A DNA stretch of 64,000 bases from positions 1-64,000 of the forward strand of contig NZ_JAFREP010000002.1 of NCBI RefSeq assembly GCF_017377855.1. Direction: 5' to 3'. Positions 34,424 to 43,239 of this stretch are shown piece after piece. Under the pieces are notes generated by a model that was not told the origin of the DNA, ran no database searches, and saw nothing but the letters and a program-made list of their open reading frames with translations. Origin of the DNA: Acanthopleuribacter pedis. Lineage in GTDB: Bacteria > Acidobacteriota > Holophagae > Acanthopleuribacterales > Acanthopleuribacteraceae. A program made the translations under genes and the position numbers. Positions within the stretch are counted from its first letter, which is position 1, and each line of letters starts with the position of its first letter.

Positions 34424-37400
34424 CTAGTGGTGTGCGTGGTGATGATGGCCGTCGAGAGAACCGTCGCTAAATGCGTCCAGATCCTCGCAGTGCATCATGC
34501 GCCGGGTTTTGCCTTTGGCGCGGTCGGATTTGGGGCCCTTGCCTTTGTCGGAGAGCGCCAATTGAATCAAAACACGGCGTTGCTTCTGTGCCTCGGCCGT
34601 GTGTTGTTTGGCTTCCTCGCGGTCGAAGTACTTGGTGCCGTCGATCCAGGTTTGCTGGGCGACCGCGTACATGGACAGGGGCGAATGGTTCCACAGGACA
34701 AAGTCAGCGTCTTTGCCCACTTCCAAGCTGCCCACGTGTTCGTCGATGCGCAGTTGACGGGCCGGGTTTAAGGTCACCATTTTGAGGGCTTCCTCCGGTG
34801 AAACGCCGCCGTATTTAACCGCCTTGGCCGCTTCCGTGTTGAGGCGGCGCGCCAGTTCGTCGTCGTCCGAGTTGAAGCCGACGACCACACCGGCTTGGTG
34901 CATCAGCGCCGCGTTGTAGGGCATGGCGTCGACTACTTCCATTTTGAAGGCCCACCAATCGGTGAAGGTGTTGGCCATGGCGCCGTGTTTGGCCATTTCC
35001 GGTGCCACCTTGTAGCCTTCGAGGATGTGGGTGAAGACGTCGATTTTGAAACCGAAGTCTTCGGCGACCCGCATCAGGGCCAAAATTTCGTCCTGACGGT
35101 AGGAGTGACAGTGGATTTGGCGTTTGCCGTCGATGATTTCCAGCAGGGTGTCCCAGCGGTAATCGCGGCGTGGGGGAATGCGGTGTTTTTTGTCGGCCGC
35201 TTTTTCGTAGTCCTGCCACGCGGCACGGTAGGCGAGGGCCGCGTCGAATTGATCGCGGAAGAACTGTTCCACACCAAGACGGGTCAGGGGATAGTAACCG
35301 TCGGGGGCCGGGAAGTTGGCGCGTTTGACGTTTTCACCCAGGGCGAACTTAATGCCGGGCATGGCGTTGGCGTAACGCAGTTCCTCGGCAGTTTTACCCC
35401 AGCGCAACTTAATCACCGAGTTCTGGCCGCCGATGGGGTTGGCCGAGCCGTGGAGCTGGTTGGCCATGGTCAGGCCGCCCGCCATCATGTAGTACAGGCT
35501 GATGTCGTCGGGGTTGATCACCTCGTGGGTGCCGACCTCGGCCGAGTTGGTGGTGGTCCATTCGTTGACCGCGTCCAAACCGGCGTGGGAGTGCTCGTCG
35601 ATCAAGCCGGGGCTGACGTGTTTGCCGGCGGCGTCGATCACGAGCGCACCTTCCGGCACGGCGACATCGGTGCCGACCGCGGCGATTTTACCGGCTTTGA
35701 CCAGCAGCGTCGCGTTTTCGAGGTTGCCGTCGGGACCGGAGGTCCAGATGGTGGCGTTGGTAACGGCAACCAGCGCGGGTTGTTCCGGCATGGCGTTGCG
35801 GCCGAAAGCGCCGTCGGGAAACACCGTGGCGAGCGGTTCGTCCAAGAGTTTGGGACCTTGGTAGGCCTTGGGTTTGTCGGCGTCGGCCGCTTTCCCGCGT
35901 TGGGCGTTCAATGAGAAACGGGTACCGTCGGCGCGAATTACCTGGCCGTAGAAACCGTTTTCCTCAACCCGTGCGTTCACCCGTGCCACGCCTTCACCCG
36001 CCAGGGTGCTGTCGTTGATGTGGAACACCAGCCGGCCCTTGTCCAGCGACCAAGCCGAGGTGGTCACGTCTTTTTTGCCGCGCTTCAAGGTGCCTTTCAG
36101 TTTCTTGGGGCTGCCGGCCAGGGTCAGGCTGTATTTTTTCTTGGCGACCGTGAATTGGTAATCGCCCAACACACCCTGTTCGTCGCCCTTGTCGAAGCGC
36201 CGCCGTTCACCGCGGACCCAGGATTCGCCGACCGTGGTTTCGGTGGTGAACAGGTCGCCCGCGGTGATGAAGAAGTTGGCCATGGCGCCCGCTTTAATCA
36301 CACCCATGCGGTCCGATTGGTTCAACCAGGCGGCAGGTCGGGTTGTCAAAGCCGCCAACAGCGTTTCTTTGGCCAAACCGCGGTGGTGTGCCAAACGCAG
36401 GTTGCCGAGGATGTCACCGCTTTTCTTAAGGCCGTGGCTGGTGAGCACGAAGTTGATGTCGGCTTCGGCCAGCGCCGCCGGGCCGGCGGGGGAGAGGTAC
36501 CAATGGCGCAGTTCGCGCAGGCTGATGGTGCCTTCCATGGCGGGATCAGCCACCGCCGGTTTTTCCGCGAAATCCAACGGCAGGATCAAGTTGGGGTTGT
36601 ACGCTTTAAATGCATCGACGCGCCGGTAGGCGTCGTCACCGGCGAAAACCCAGGATGTGACCTTCAGCTCTTCGCTCAATTTCAGCGCGCGCAAGGCCTC
36701 GTGGTGGTTGCGCACTTGAAACAAAAAGGGTTTCTCGCCCTTGGCAAAAGGAACCAGGGCGGCCAAGTCGCGGTTCACACTGGGTGGTGTTTGCCCGGTG
36801 GGGTGTTTTTGGTAGGTCGCATGGGCTTGTTCGTACCAGCGCGCGTCGCCCACGGTTTGGCGAATCATGGCGATACCACCCATGGCTGAATCTGGGTACG
36901 CCTGGCGGACGGCGCCTTCAAAACTGACGACGCCCGCGACCTCGGGGTCGAGCATGACGTCGTTGGTGCGACCTTCTTGGAGTAAGGTCAGGCAGGCGAT
37001 GCCGCGGAAAATACCGCCGGAGGGCACAAAGACGGCCGCGGTGAAACCCGCCTCGCGCAGGGTTTTTGCTTTTTTCTTGGGGTAGTTGTAGCTGTCGGCG
37101 CGCAGTTTGCCCGCCGTGTTTTCCGCGTTGTGGTCGGCCGTGCCGGCGGGCTGATTCTTTTTGCCGCCTTCGCCGGCCTTTTTCTTCTTGCCCGCGTCCG
37201 TCATCAAATCAATAAATCCGGGATAGACAAATGCGCCCTTTTTGTCGATGACCAAGGCGTCGGCCGGAAGGGTGATCGTTGCGGCCGGGCCGACGGCTTC
37301 GATCACGCCGTCGCGAACCAAAATGACCGCGTTCTCGATCACCGTTTTGGGATCGGCTTGGACCGTTACGCCCGTAACGGCGTAGGCGGTAGGGGGATTT

Positions 37401-37498
37401 TCTTGCAAACCAACCGGTTGGCGCGCGTGGTGGCGCGTTTGCGCGCTCGCGAGTGCGGCGGCAAACAAGAGCCAATAGCCAATGAAACTCTTTTTCAT
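34424..37498 (-). CDS. Secreted double amidohydrolase (inactive N-half, active C-half)
   Basis: 1024 residues from ATG 37498, where the signal peptide MKKSFIGYWLLFAAALASAQ begins. Two amidohydrolase units are fused. In the first (about 30-500) the metal motif is lost (PGFIDLMTDAGKKKK). In the second (about 620-990) it is kept: SPGLIDEHSHAG, plus CHSYRQDEI and HGAMANTFTDWW, VGFNSDDDE (catalytic Asp) and VGSLEVGKDADFVLWNHSP. A beta-sandwich joins the two halves (KKYSLTLAGSPKKLKGTL). The C-terminus is His-rich (GHHHHAHH), possibly a metal store. The protein is exported and probably forms a complex with the 449-residue partner; likely substrates are peptides or cyclic amides, judging only from the superfamily. 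Confidence 0.85.
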   Translation of the reverse strand: MKKSFIGYWLLFAAALASAQTRHHARQPVGLQENPPTAYAVTGVTVQADPKTVIENAVILVRDGVIEAVGPAATITLPADALVIDKKGAFVYPGFIDLMTDAGKKKKAGEGGKKNQPAGTADHNAENTAGKLRADSYNYPKKKAKTLREAGFTAAVFVPSGGIFRGIACLTLLQEGRTNDVMLDPEVAGVVSFEGAVRQAYPDSAMGGIAMIRQTVGDARWYEQAHATYQKHPTGQTPPSVNRDLAALVPFAKGEKPFLFQVRNHHEALRALKLSEELKVTSWVFAGDDAYRRVDAFKAYNPNLILPLDFAEKPAVADPAMEGTISLRELRHWYLSPAGPAALAEADINFVLTSHGLKKSGDILGNLRLAHHRGLAKETLLAALTTRPAAWLNQSDRMGVIKAGAMANFFITAGDLFTTETTVGESWVRGERRRFDKGDEQGVLGDYQFTVAKKKYSLTLAGSPKKLKGTLKRGKKDVTTSAWSLDKGRLVFHINDSTLAGEGVARVNARVEENGFYGQVIRADGTRFSLNAQRGKAADADKPKAYQGPKLLDEPLATVFPDGAFGRNAMPEQPALVAVTNATIWTSGPDGNLENATLLVKAGKIAAVGTDVAVPEGALVIDAAGKHVSPGLIDEHSHAGLDAVNEWTTTNSAEVGTHEVINPDDISLYYMMAGGLTMANQLHGSANPIGGQNSVIKLRWGKTAEELRYANAMPGIKFALGENVKRANFPAPDGYYPLTRLGVEQFFRDQFDAALAYRAAWQDYEKAADKKHRIPPRRDYRWDTLLEIIDGKRQIHCHSYRQDEILALMRVAEDFGFKIDVFTHILEGYKVAPEMAKHGAMANTFTDWWAFKMEVVDAMPYNAALMHQAGVVVGFNSDDDELARRLNTEAAKAVKYGGVSPEEALKMVTLNPARQLRIDEHVGSLEVGKDADFVLWNHSPLSMYAVAQQTWIDGTKYFDREEAKQHTAEAQKQRRVLIQLALSDKGKGPKSDRAKGKTRRMMHCEDLDAFSDGSLDGHHHHAHH

Positions 37499-37840
37499 AG
37501 GGTGGGAATCCTTTGTGGAAAGCCGCCTGGCGGCGACGGAGTCGAGACCTCTGAATCGGTGGCAAACCGCGCAAGGGTGTCGGGCTTGAAAACAAACCGA
37601 AGCCCCTTGACGGGTCTTTTCGACCCGCGCCGCACCCTGCCGGGTTGCCGTGTCTGCCTGTTCCGCGGTTCTGCTACCCATGCCGTAACGCGGTTGTGTC
37701 GGGTACGGCGGCGAATCGTGCGACCTGATTCAGGAAGGACGAATACCTTATTTCGGCCGCGATCAAGCTGTGTGTCGCGGTTGTTTCGGTCGCTGTATAT
37801 CGATGTCGGACGGGTGGTCAGCGTGGGGACGGAAGACTGC
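37499..37840. other. Gene-free stretch upstream of the amidohydrolase operon
   Basis: No credible gene. It should contain the promoter for the minus-strand operon, but I find no clear boxes. Confidence 0.4.
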
Positions 37841-37895
37841 AAAAATTAACGCGTATTATAAACCCAATTTGGTTCAGACCCAATTTCCGCGTTAA
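37841..37895 (-). terminator. Terminator of the glycosyltransferase gene
   Basis: On the minus strand TTAACGCG (complement of 37888-37895, overlapping the stop codon) pairs with CGCGTTAA (37846-37853), followed by TTTTT. The long loop contains a smaller AACC...GGTT hairpin. Confidence 0.5.
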
Positions 37896-39145
37896 TCAGG
37901 AAAAAGGTCCAGAATCCAGCGGTGGCGGCGCGCCATCCAAATGTCTTGGCTGTTTTCCTTGGCGAAGGTTACGCCGGCTTCGATGCGTTGGGCCAAAAGG
38001 GGACGGTCCTGGTGAAAGGCGACAATTTTTTCCGCCAAGGCGTCCACCGACCGCCAGGGAACCACGTCCACCGCGCCCGTGTTGACCAGATCTTTGTAGT
38101 AATCCGTGTCAAAGGCGAGTAAAGGAATCCCCGCGGCCATCGCATCAAACAGGCTGCGCGGCGTGTCTTGGGACAAGGGTGCAGCCATTAATAAATGATA
38201 GTCGTAGAGCTGGTTGAAAAAAACCGGGCCGAAGGGGACCGCGCCGTGGAAAATCACATAGTCCTCGGCACCCAATTCCGCCGTAAGCGCCTTGAGTTCG
38301 TCTTCTTGGTAACCCGACCCGAGGATGTGTAGGCGCGCGCCCACGGCCCCCAACGCGCGCGCTTTTTTTACCGCGCGAATGCAGTAGTCGATGCCTTTGT
38401 AGGGAACCAAACGGCCGAAGAAGGTGAGGTCGAGGGGTTTACCCGTGTCTTGGACGTCGCGCGTTTTTTGCGCCAAGCGGTCCTCGGGAATGACATATTC
38501 GGGCGAAAAGGCGACGTCGTAGAAGTTTTTGACGTGGTCTTTGCCTTTGCCGTAATCGTCGACCAACGATTGACTTTTGAGCATGAGCAGGGAGCAAAAA
38601 CGAACCGCCCAGCGAATTTGCAGGATGCGCAACGGGTTGTAAACGTACTTGCTGATCAGGTAACTCTTCTTGGACATGGCGCCGGTGGCGTAGCGCATAT
38701 CGGCGCTTTTGCGGTTGTCGATATCAATGACGAACACCGTCTTTTTACCCATAACGGTGCCGGCAAATAACGAAAAAATTTCAAACGGCATGAGGATGTC
38801 AAACGAGAGGCCGCTGTGGACCAGCGAGGCCTTGCGCACCGCGCCGATGATCTTTAAGTAGGTGGGCAGCCACAAAAAAAGGGCGAACAACAGGCGGGAC
38901 GCTTCGAATTGGTGGAGCCGCGTATAGAAGATTTGTTCTTCTTCTTCGGTGAAATGGCCGAGGTGGTGTTTGTTCTTTTCGTATTCTTCGTCCGACATGG
39001 TGGGCGCGGCGATGCGCATTGAGGTGAACTTGGGTTCGAACATCGTGCGGGTCATGCGCAGGTGTTCAACGAAGGCGCTTTCACAGGCGACGCGACCGTC
39101 GGGCGCACGATAAAAAGCAACAGGTACAACCAATAGATACTGCAT
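37892..39145 (-). CDS. Glycosyltransferase family 4-like protein
   Basis: 417 residues from ATG 39145 (GAGGCGG upstream; an in-frame ATG 48 bases earlier is less likely). The C-terminal half shows the GT-B fold: LTFFGRLVPYKGIDYCIRA, LHILGSGYQEDELKAL, then YHLLMAAPLSQDTPRSLFDAMAAGIPLLAF, corresponding to the donor-binding EX7E region, here with changed acidic residues. The N-terminal acceptor half is less conserved and includes a hydrophobic segment (LFALFLWLPTYLKIIG). It precedes the halogenase and chorismate-lyase-like genes on the same strand and could glycosylate their product, or act in envelope glycan synthesis. Confidence 0.78.
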   Translation of the reverse strand: MQYLLVVPVAFYRAPDGRVACESAFVEHLRMTRTMFEPKFTSMRIAAPTMSDEEYEKNKHHLGHFTEEEEQIFYTRLHQFEASRLLFALFLWLPTYLKIIGAVRKASLVHSGLSFDILMPFEIFSLFAGTVMGKKTVFVIDIDNRKSADMRYATGAMSKKSYLISKYVYNPLRILQIRWAVRFCSLLMLKSQSLVDDYGKGKDHVKNFYDVAFSPEYVIPEDRLAQKTRDVQDTGKPLDLTFFGRLVPYKGIDYCIRAVKKARALGAVGARLHILGSGYQEDELKALTAELGAEDYVIFHGAVPFGPVFFNQLYDYHLLMAAPLSQDTPRSLFDAMAAGIPLLAFDTDYYKDLVNTGAVDVVPWRSVDALAEKIVAFHQDRPLLAQRIEAGVTFAKENSQDIWMARRHRWILDLFPD

Positions 39146-39245
39146 CAGACCGCCTCGGGAGACATGGTAGAAAAACATGCCCATTCTACCCAAAGGCGCT
39201 GCACAAAGGAAATGCGGATGCAGTTACGATCCGCGTTTTATTGGG

Positions 39246-39275
39246 TTTCCCACCCTCCTAGCGGCGGGTGGGAAA
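39246..39275. terminator. Perfect 10-bp hairpin behind the halogenase gene
   Basis: TTTCCCACCC (39246-39255) pairs perfectly with GGGTGGGAAA (39266-39275). No T-run follows on the minus strand, so termination is likely but not of the classic form. Confidence 0.45.
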
Positions 39276-39310
39276 CGAATTAGGTACAAAGGCCTTAGTG
39301 CCGGTTGGCT

Positions 39311-40576
39311 TTAGCACGAGACGGACTCGGTGCGCGGCCGTCCATGACCCAAGGCCTCGGGGACCGCGGCGAAATCAGCCATGGCTTGGAACAGTTGGTC
39401 GAAATCGCGAAACACATTGCCGATCAAACAATCGGTGAGCGCGGGCCTTTGGTCCGGGTACTTTTTGACCAGGGCACCGAAGCTAAAGCCTTGATCGTAA
39501 AAGGCGTAAACCAGTTTGCGGAAGGCTTCCATGCCCCCGATGAAGCGTTCCGCGTAATCGCCGAAGCGGGCCGCGCGCACGTCGTCGGCACGGAGGGCGG
39601 CAATGCCTGCCTGCGCCGCCTGCTCGCCGCCTACCAGGGCCAGGAACAGACCGGAAGAAAAAACCGGGTCGAGGAACGCGAAGGCGTCGCCGGCAAGCAC
39701 CAAACCGTCCTCCGCGATGTGTTTGGCGCGGTAGCTGTAATCGCCGGTGACGCGGAAGGCGCCGTTGTGGCTAGCGCCCGCCAGGTGGTCCGCGATCCAA
39801 CGGTTGGCCTGAACTTCGCGGGCAAAGATTTGGGCCGGTTCGCGGCCGTCGCGGTACAGGTACGCTTTTTCTGCGACAATGCCTACCGAGGTTTTGTTCT
39901 CGCCCAGCGGCAAGTACCAGAACCAGCCCTTTTCCGGCAGGTAGGCGATGGTGGTGGCGCCCTCGTCCAAACCTTCATCCCGTTTGGCGTCTTCGTAATA
40001 GGTCCAAATCGCGACTTTCTTCAGTTTTGGATCCCGTACCCGCCATTGGTTTTTGTTAATGGCGAAACTGTCGCGACCGCTGGCGTCGATGGTCAGGCGC
40101 GCCTCGAAGGTGATCGGGTGGCTTTTGTGGAGGGCTTGCACACCCGTGACCGTGCCGGCCGCATCGCGAACAAGGTCCTTGGCCTGGGTTTCAAAATGAA
40201 TTTCGGCCCCGGCCTCGCGGGCGTGATCCACCAAGATTTGGTCGAAGCGGGTGCGTTCCACCTGCCAGGTTGTCGCCGCGTCATGGTGCATGTGTTCGGT
40301 GAAATAGAACGGATGGGAGCAGGTGCCGTCCATTGCCGCAAACTGGACACTGTGTTTCTTTTGGAATCCCGCCGCTTTCACTTTGTCAATGAGGCCGGCG
40401 CGTTCCAACGGGAAATAACAGTAGGGAATGAGGGACTCGCCGACGCGGTAGCGTGGGAAGGTTGTTTTCTCTAAAACCGCGACCTTAAAACCGGCCTTGG
40501 CGAGATGGGTGGCGGCGATACAGCCGGTGGGACCGGCGCCGATGATGACGGCGTCAACGGTTTCGTGTTGCAACAT
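39311..40576 (-). CDS. Flavin-dependent halogenase family protein
   Basis: 421 residues; GGAGG lies about 13 bases before ATG 40576. FAD-binding GAGPTGCIAATHLA at 13-26, the segment PRYRVGESLIPYCY typical of the family, and GDAFAFLDPVFSSGLFLAL. The WxWxIP-like motif occurs as GWFWYLPLGENKTSVG, as in the CmlS/CndH/PltA branch (variant B, often acting on carrier-bound or phenolic substrates). It should need reduced FAD from a flavin reductase; none is in the window. The neighbouring chorismate-lyase-like, thioesterase and CoA-ligase genes point to a hydroxybenzoate-type substrate. Dehalogenase or hydroxylase activity is an alternative within the same fold. Confidence 0.85.
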   Translation of the reverse strand: MLQHETVDAVIIGAGPTGCIAATHLAKAGFKVAVLEKTTFPRYRVGESLIPYCYFPLERAGLIDKVKAAGFQKKHSVQFAAMDGTCSHPFYFTEHMHHDAATTWQVERTRFDQILVDHAREAGAEIHFETQAKDLVRDAAGTVTGVQALHKSHPITFEARLTIDASGRDSFAINKNQWRVRDPKLKKVAIWTYYEDAKRDEGLDEGATTIAYLPEKGWFWYLPLGENKTSVGIVAEKAYLYRDGREPAQIFAREVQANRWIADHLAGASHNGAFRVTGDYSYRAKHIAEDGLVLAGDAFAFLDPVFSSGLFLALVGGEQAAQAGIAALRADDVRAARFGDYAERFIGGMEAFRKLVYAFYDQGFSFGALVKKYPDQRPALTDCLIGNVFRDFDQLFQAMADFAAVPEALGHGRPRTESVSC

Positions 40577-40671
40577 GCGACCATGCCTCCGAACAAATGA
40601 GCATTGGGCGGTTTGGCGCCCTTCCCGATAAACGTTGGAGCCTGCTGGAAACGGCTCGGTTCGGTTGCCGC

Positions 40672-41208
40672 CTACGAGGGTGGCAAAATTTCGACCACCT
40701 CGGCGATGGTTTGGTGGTCGGTGGTGACCAGGCGATTCAGCCGCCCATACAAATCGGTCGTCCTCTCCAAACCTAACACATCCTCAAGGGCCGCATCGCT
40801 GCGAATGCGAAAGAAGCCTTGCAATTCACTACGGCGCGGCACGTTAAACCGCGCCAGCAAGCCGCCCAGGGGGTAACGGCAACTTTCTACCCAGGGCCGC
40901 ACCTCGTCGGTGAAGACATCCAGGAAAATGCGGATCACCCCGAACTCGACCAGCAAGCCGTCGGGGCGAGTAAGCAACACCTTGCGCAACAGGCGCTCTT
41001 GCTCGCGCACCACGCTGAGCGCGCGCAAGTGGATCTCGGTTTGGTAATGGTCCTGCAGGCGCAGGGTCATGTCGCCCTCGTGAACCAGTAAATCGCGGTA
41101 GGGTTGCGGCATGGCTTGGCCGTCGATGGCGACCATCGCATCGAGGTTGAGGTCGAGTGCGTCGGCGAGGGTACTGAACATCGGTTGGGTATCCATATTG
41201 GTAATCAT
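40672..41208 (-). CDS. Chorismate-pyruvate-lyase-like protein (DUF98/Rv2949c type)
   Basis: 178 residues; start codon uncertain (ATG 41208 or 41196, no strong ribosome site). The pattern RDLLVHEGDMTLRLQDHY, then RKVLLTRPDGLLVEFGVIRI, then the short PLGGLLARFNVPRRSELQGFF fits the chorismate lyase fold of the DUF98 family, which releases 4-hydroxybenzoate and pyruvate from chorismate. The catalytic Arg in RKVLL and the Glu in VEFGVIR are present. It lies 95 bases upstream of the halogenase on the same strand, which resembles the coupling of chorismate lyase with a brominase in marine brominated-phenol (bmp) clusters; the halogenase type differs. So the likely product is a halogenated 4-hydroxybenzoate derivative. 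Confidence 0.72.
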   Translation of the reverse strand: MITNMDTQPMFSTLADALDLNLDAMVAIDGQAMPQPYRDLLVHEGDMTLRLQDHYQTEIHLRALSVVREQERLLRKVLLTRPDGLLVEFGVIRIFLDVFTDEVRPWVESCRYPLGGLLARFNVPRRSELQGFFRIRSDAALEDVLGLERTTDLYGRLNRLVTTDHQTIAEVVEILPPS

Positions 41209-41330
41209 GTCCCGATTTACGGGAAGAATGAAATCATTGTTTCAAAGGCGGTGACATTTGAAAAGGAGGGGGTCGGGCAAGGTCGCGGCACCGAAAGTTA
41301 AAGAATTGTGAAAAAGAACGGGCAAAAAAC

Positions 41331-41360
41331 TTGAAAACGGGTCATTTTTTCCCTTATATT
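41331..41360 (+). promoter_or_regulatory. Candidate sigma-70 promoter of the PAS-domain gene
   Basis: TTGAAA (41331-41336), 18-base spacer, TATATT (41355-41360). It leaves a leader of about 90 bases to ATG 41456. Confidence 0.5.
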
Positions 41361-41455
41361 AGGTCTCAACAATCCACTTCATTTGGCTTAATTTTCGCCG
41401 ATCTATTATTTTTTCTGGGTGGCCCTGCCGCCGGACACCCGAAAGTGCTGTGCTT

Positions 41456-42259
41456 ATGCTTCCTTCGTCCTTAAACATTGGTATTTTGTGCTGCGACCTC
41501 GAGCGCGGTCGTTTTTTGGTTGACCGTTTTCAGCAACTCCGCCTGGTTGCTACTGTTTTGACCCGTGAGACCTTACCTGATTGGTTGGAAAAACAGGCTA
41601 ACACTTTGGTGGTTATTGATTTAACCGACCCGGATCAGCGAATGATCCACACCCGGACCGCGCTGGAGACAGCTAATTGTTTCTTTCGGCCGGTATTGTT
41701 GCTTTCGGAACGGGACCACGAAGCTTTTGAAGAGACCGATCCATTCCACTACCTGCACCCCGATTTCACCCTCCGTGAATTGCGGCTTTCCCTTGAACTG
41801 GCGTGTTTTCGCCATCGAGTGGAAGGCCAGACCGCCGACGCCGTCAAATTTAGTCAGATGGTGATGCAACAATCGGAGCAGGCGTTGATTCAGGTAGACG
41901 ATTGTGGGGCCGTGGTTTACATGAACACCAAGGCGGAACGCTTGACCGGCTGGATGTTGCAATTGGCACGTGGTCGCCGGTTGATTGAGGTGTTTCGTTT
42001 GGCCGAGCCGGACCAAGTGGTGACTTTGGAGGCCATGTTGGCCGTGGGTGATTGCCACGAACACGACCCGGAAACCGTGATGCTTCATCCCTACGACGGC
42101 GAACCGCTCGAGGTCGAATGTCGGTGGGCGGCCGTTCTTCGCGTTGATCAATCGGTGTACCGTTACCTGCTGTCGTTTGATGCCGTGCCGATGCCGACCC
42201 CAATCCATGCCGGCCACAAGAAAACCAAGCAATTCCAGAGCTTGGCCCGCACCAGCTAA
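41456..42259 (+). CDS. Receiver-like/PAS signalling protein
   Basis: 267 residues from ATG 41456 (GTG 41450 also possible). Residues about 5-115 have a receiver-like alternation of strands and helices (LNIGILCCDLERGRFLVDRF, TLVVIDLTDPD, FFRPVLLLSERDHEAF) but lack the acidic pair and the usual Lys, so it is likely a pseudo-receiver. Residues about 130-245 are a PAS domain (QALIQVDDCGAVVYMNTKAE, RLTGWM). No output domain follows. It sits between the two halves of the aromatic-metabolite genes on the opposite strand to the lyase and may be a regulator by protein contact. Confidence 0.6.
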   Translation: MLPSSLNIGILCCDLERGRFLVDRFQQLRLVATVLTRETLPDWLEKQANTLVVIDLTDPDQRMIHTRTALETANCFFRPVLLLSERDHEAFEETDPFHYLHPDFTLRELRLSLELACFRHRVEGQTADAVKFSQMVMQQSEQALIQVDDCGAVVYMNTKAERLTGWMLQLARGRRLIEVFRLAEPDQVVTLEAMLAVGDCHEHDPETVMLHPYDGEPLEVECRWAAVLRVDQSVYRYLLSFDAVPMPTPIHAGHKKTKQFQSLARTS

Positions 42260-42353
42260 GCTTTCGGTTTAAGCGGAACCTCGCCCTTGAAGCGATAACC
42301 GACCCAATGGCGTGGTGCCAAATGCGAAACCCCGGCCCGGCGCGCCCCAACCG

Positions 42354-42536
42354 GGGCCGCACCACCCCATCCCTGGACCATGCTTTGAATAGAAGCCGGG
42401 CTTTTCCCGGCCACCCTGGACGAATCCTGAAGGGATTCCCTATGTTAGCCCCGGGTACGATCATTGAACATGGTCGCACCCTGGGTCTCAGGCGTTCACG
42501 GATGGTAAAACGCTGAAGGTGTTGACACGCGAGGCG
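42354..42536 (+). repeat. Interspersed TGAA-loop hairpin repeat, copy 1
   Basis: Shares its whole length with 59499-59681. It contains four short hairpins: GCCGGG-CTTTT-CCCGGC, GAATCC-TGAA-GGATTC, CGATCAT-TGAAC-ATGGTCG and AACGC-TGAAG-GTGTT. Several stems differ in sequence but not in pairing from the other copy. Coding potential is absent. Confidence 0.75.
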
Positions 42537-42718
42537 TTGTCGCGCCATCCCTCAGGGTCAAATCGCCCACAATAAAAAGGGCTCCAACCTCGCGGGCGAT
42601 TCATGATAATCTCACGACGCGTGCATCGCCGCGTCATTTGTGCCGGCGCGGTGAGCTTTACCTTTTTCCGGTTACCGGTTGATCGGAGCTTAAGTGTTCT
42701 TAACAAAAGTTTTCGCTT

Positions 42719-43180
42719 GTGAGGAGACGCGCCATCTACGAATACAAGTACATCAAACGGATCGAATTTCATGAGGCCGATCCCGCTGGGATTCTTCATT
42801 TCTCCAACTATTTTCGTTACATGGAACTCGCCGAACACGCGTTTTACCACGAGCTCGGCTTCTCCGGTTTTCGCCTCAAAAAGAAGAACAGCCATGGTTG
42901 GCCCCGTGTCAAAGCGCAAATGGATTACCTCGCCCCGCTTGCCTACGACGAGGAAGTCGAGGTCCATCTCGTTGTCGAAGAAAAACTGCGCAAGGTGTTG
43001 AACTACGTCTTTTTGTTCCGCCGTGTGTTCGACGGCCGCCTGGTGGCCAAGGGCCGCTTGACCGTCGTATTCGTGAGCGTCGACAACGATACCCGCAAGC
43101 TCAAAGCCGCCAAAATCCCCGACAAGCTGTACGACCAAATTAGTGAGGCGCCCAAGAAGCTGTTGGAAGCCGTGGAGTAA
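42719..43180 (+). CDS. 4HBT-fold acyl-CoA thioesterase
   Basis: 153 residues if started at GTG 42719. The 4-hydroxybenzoyl-CoA thioesterase signature is clear: HEADPAGILHFSNYFRYME, with catalytic Asp in the HxxDPAG motif. The start is puzzling: the GAGGAG ribosome site (42721-42726) lies inside the reading frame from the GTG, 7 bases before an ATC codon at 42734, exactly where family members start (followed by YEYK). It probably hydrolyses an aryl-CoA. It lies 59 bases before the CoA ligase, making a two-gene operon. Confidence 0.82.
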   Translation: MRRRAIYEYKYIKRIEFHEADPAGILHFSNYFRYMELAEHAFYHELGFSGFRLKKKNSHGWPRVKAQMDYLAPLAYDEEVEVHLVVEEKLRKVLNYVFLFRRVFDGRLVAKGRLTVVFVSVDNDTRKLKAAKIPDKLYDQISEAPKKLLEAVE

Positions 43181-43239
43181 CGGCCGGCGCTTGTCGCCAC
43201 CGGATGTTGATCAGCCTGTGTCTGCCGAGGGGAGCGTTT

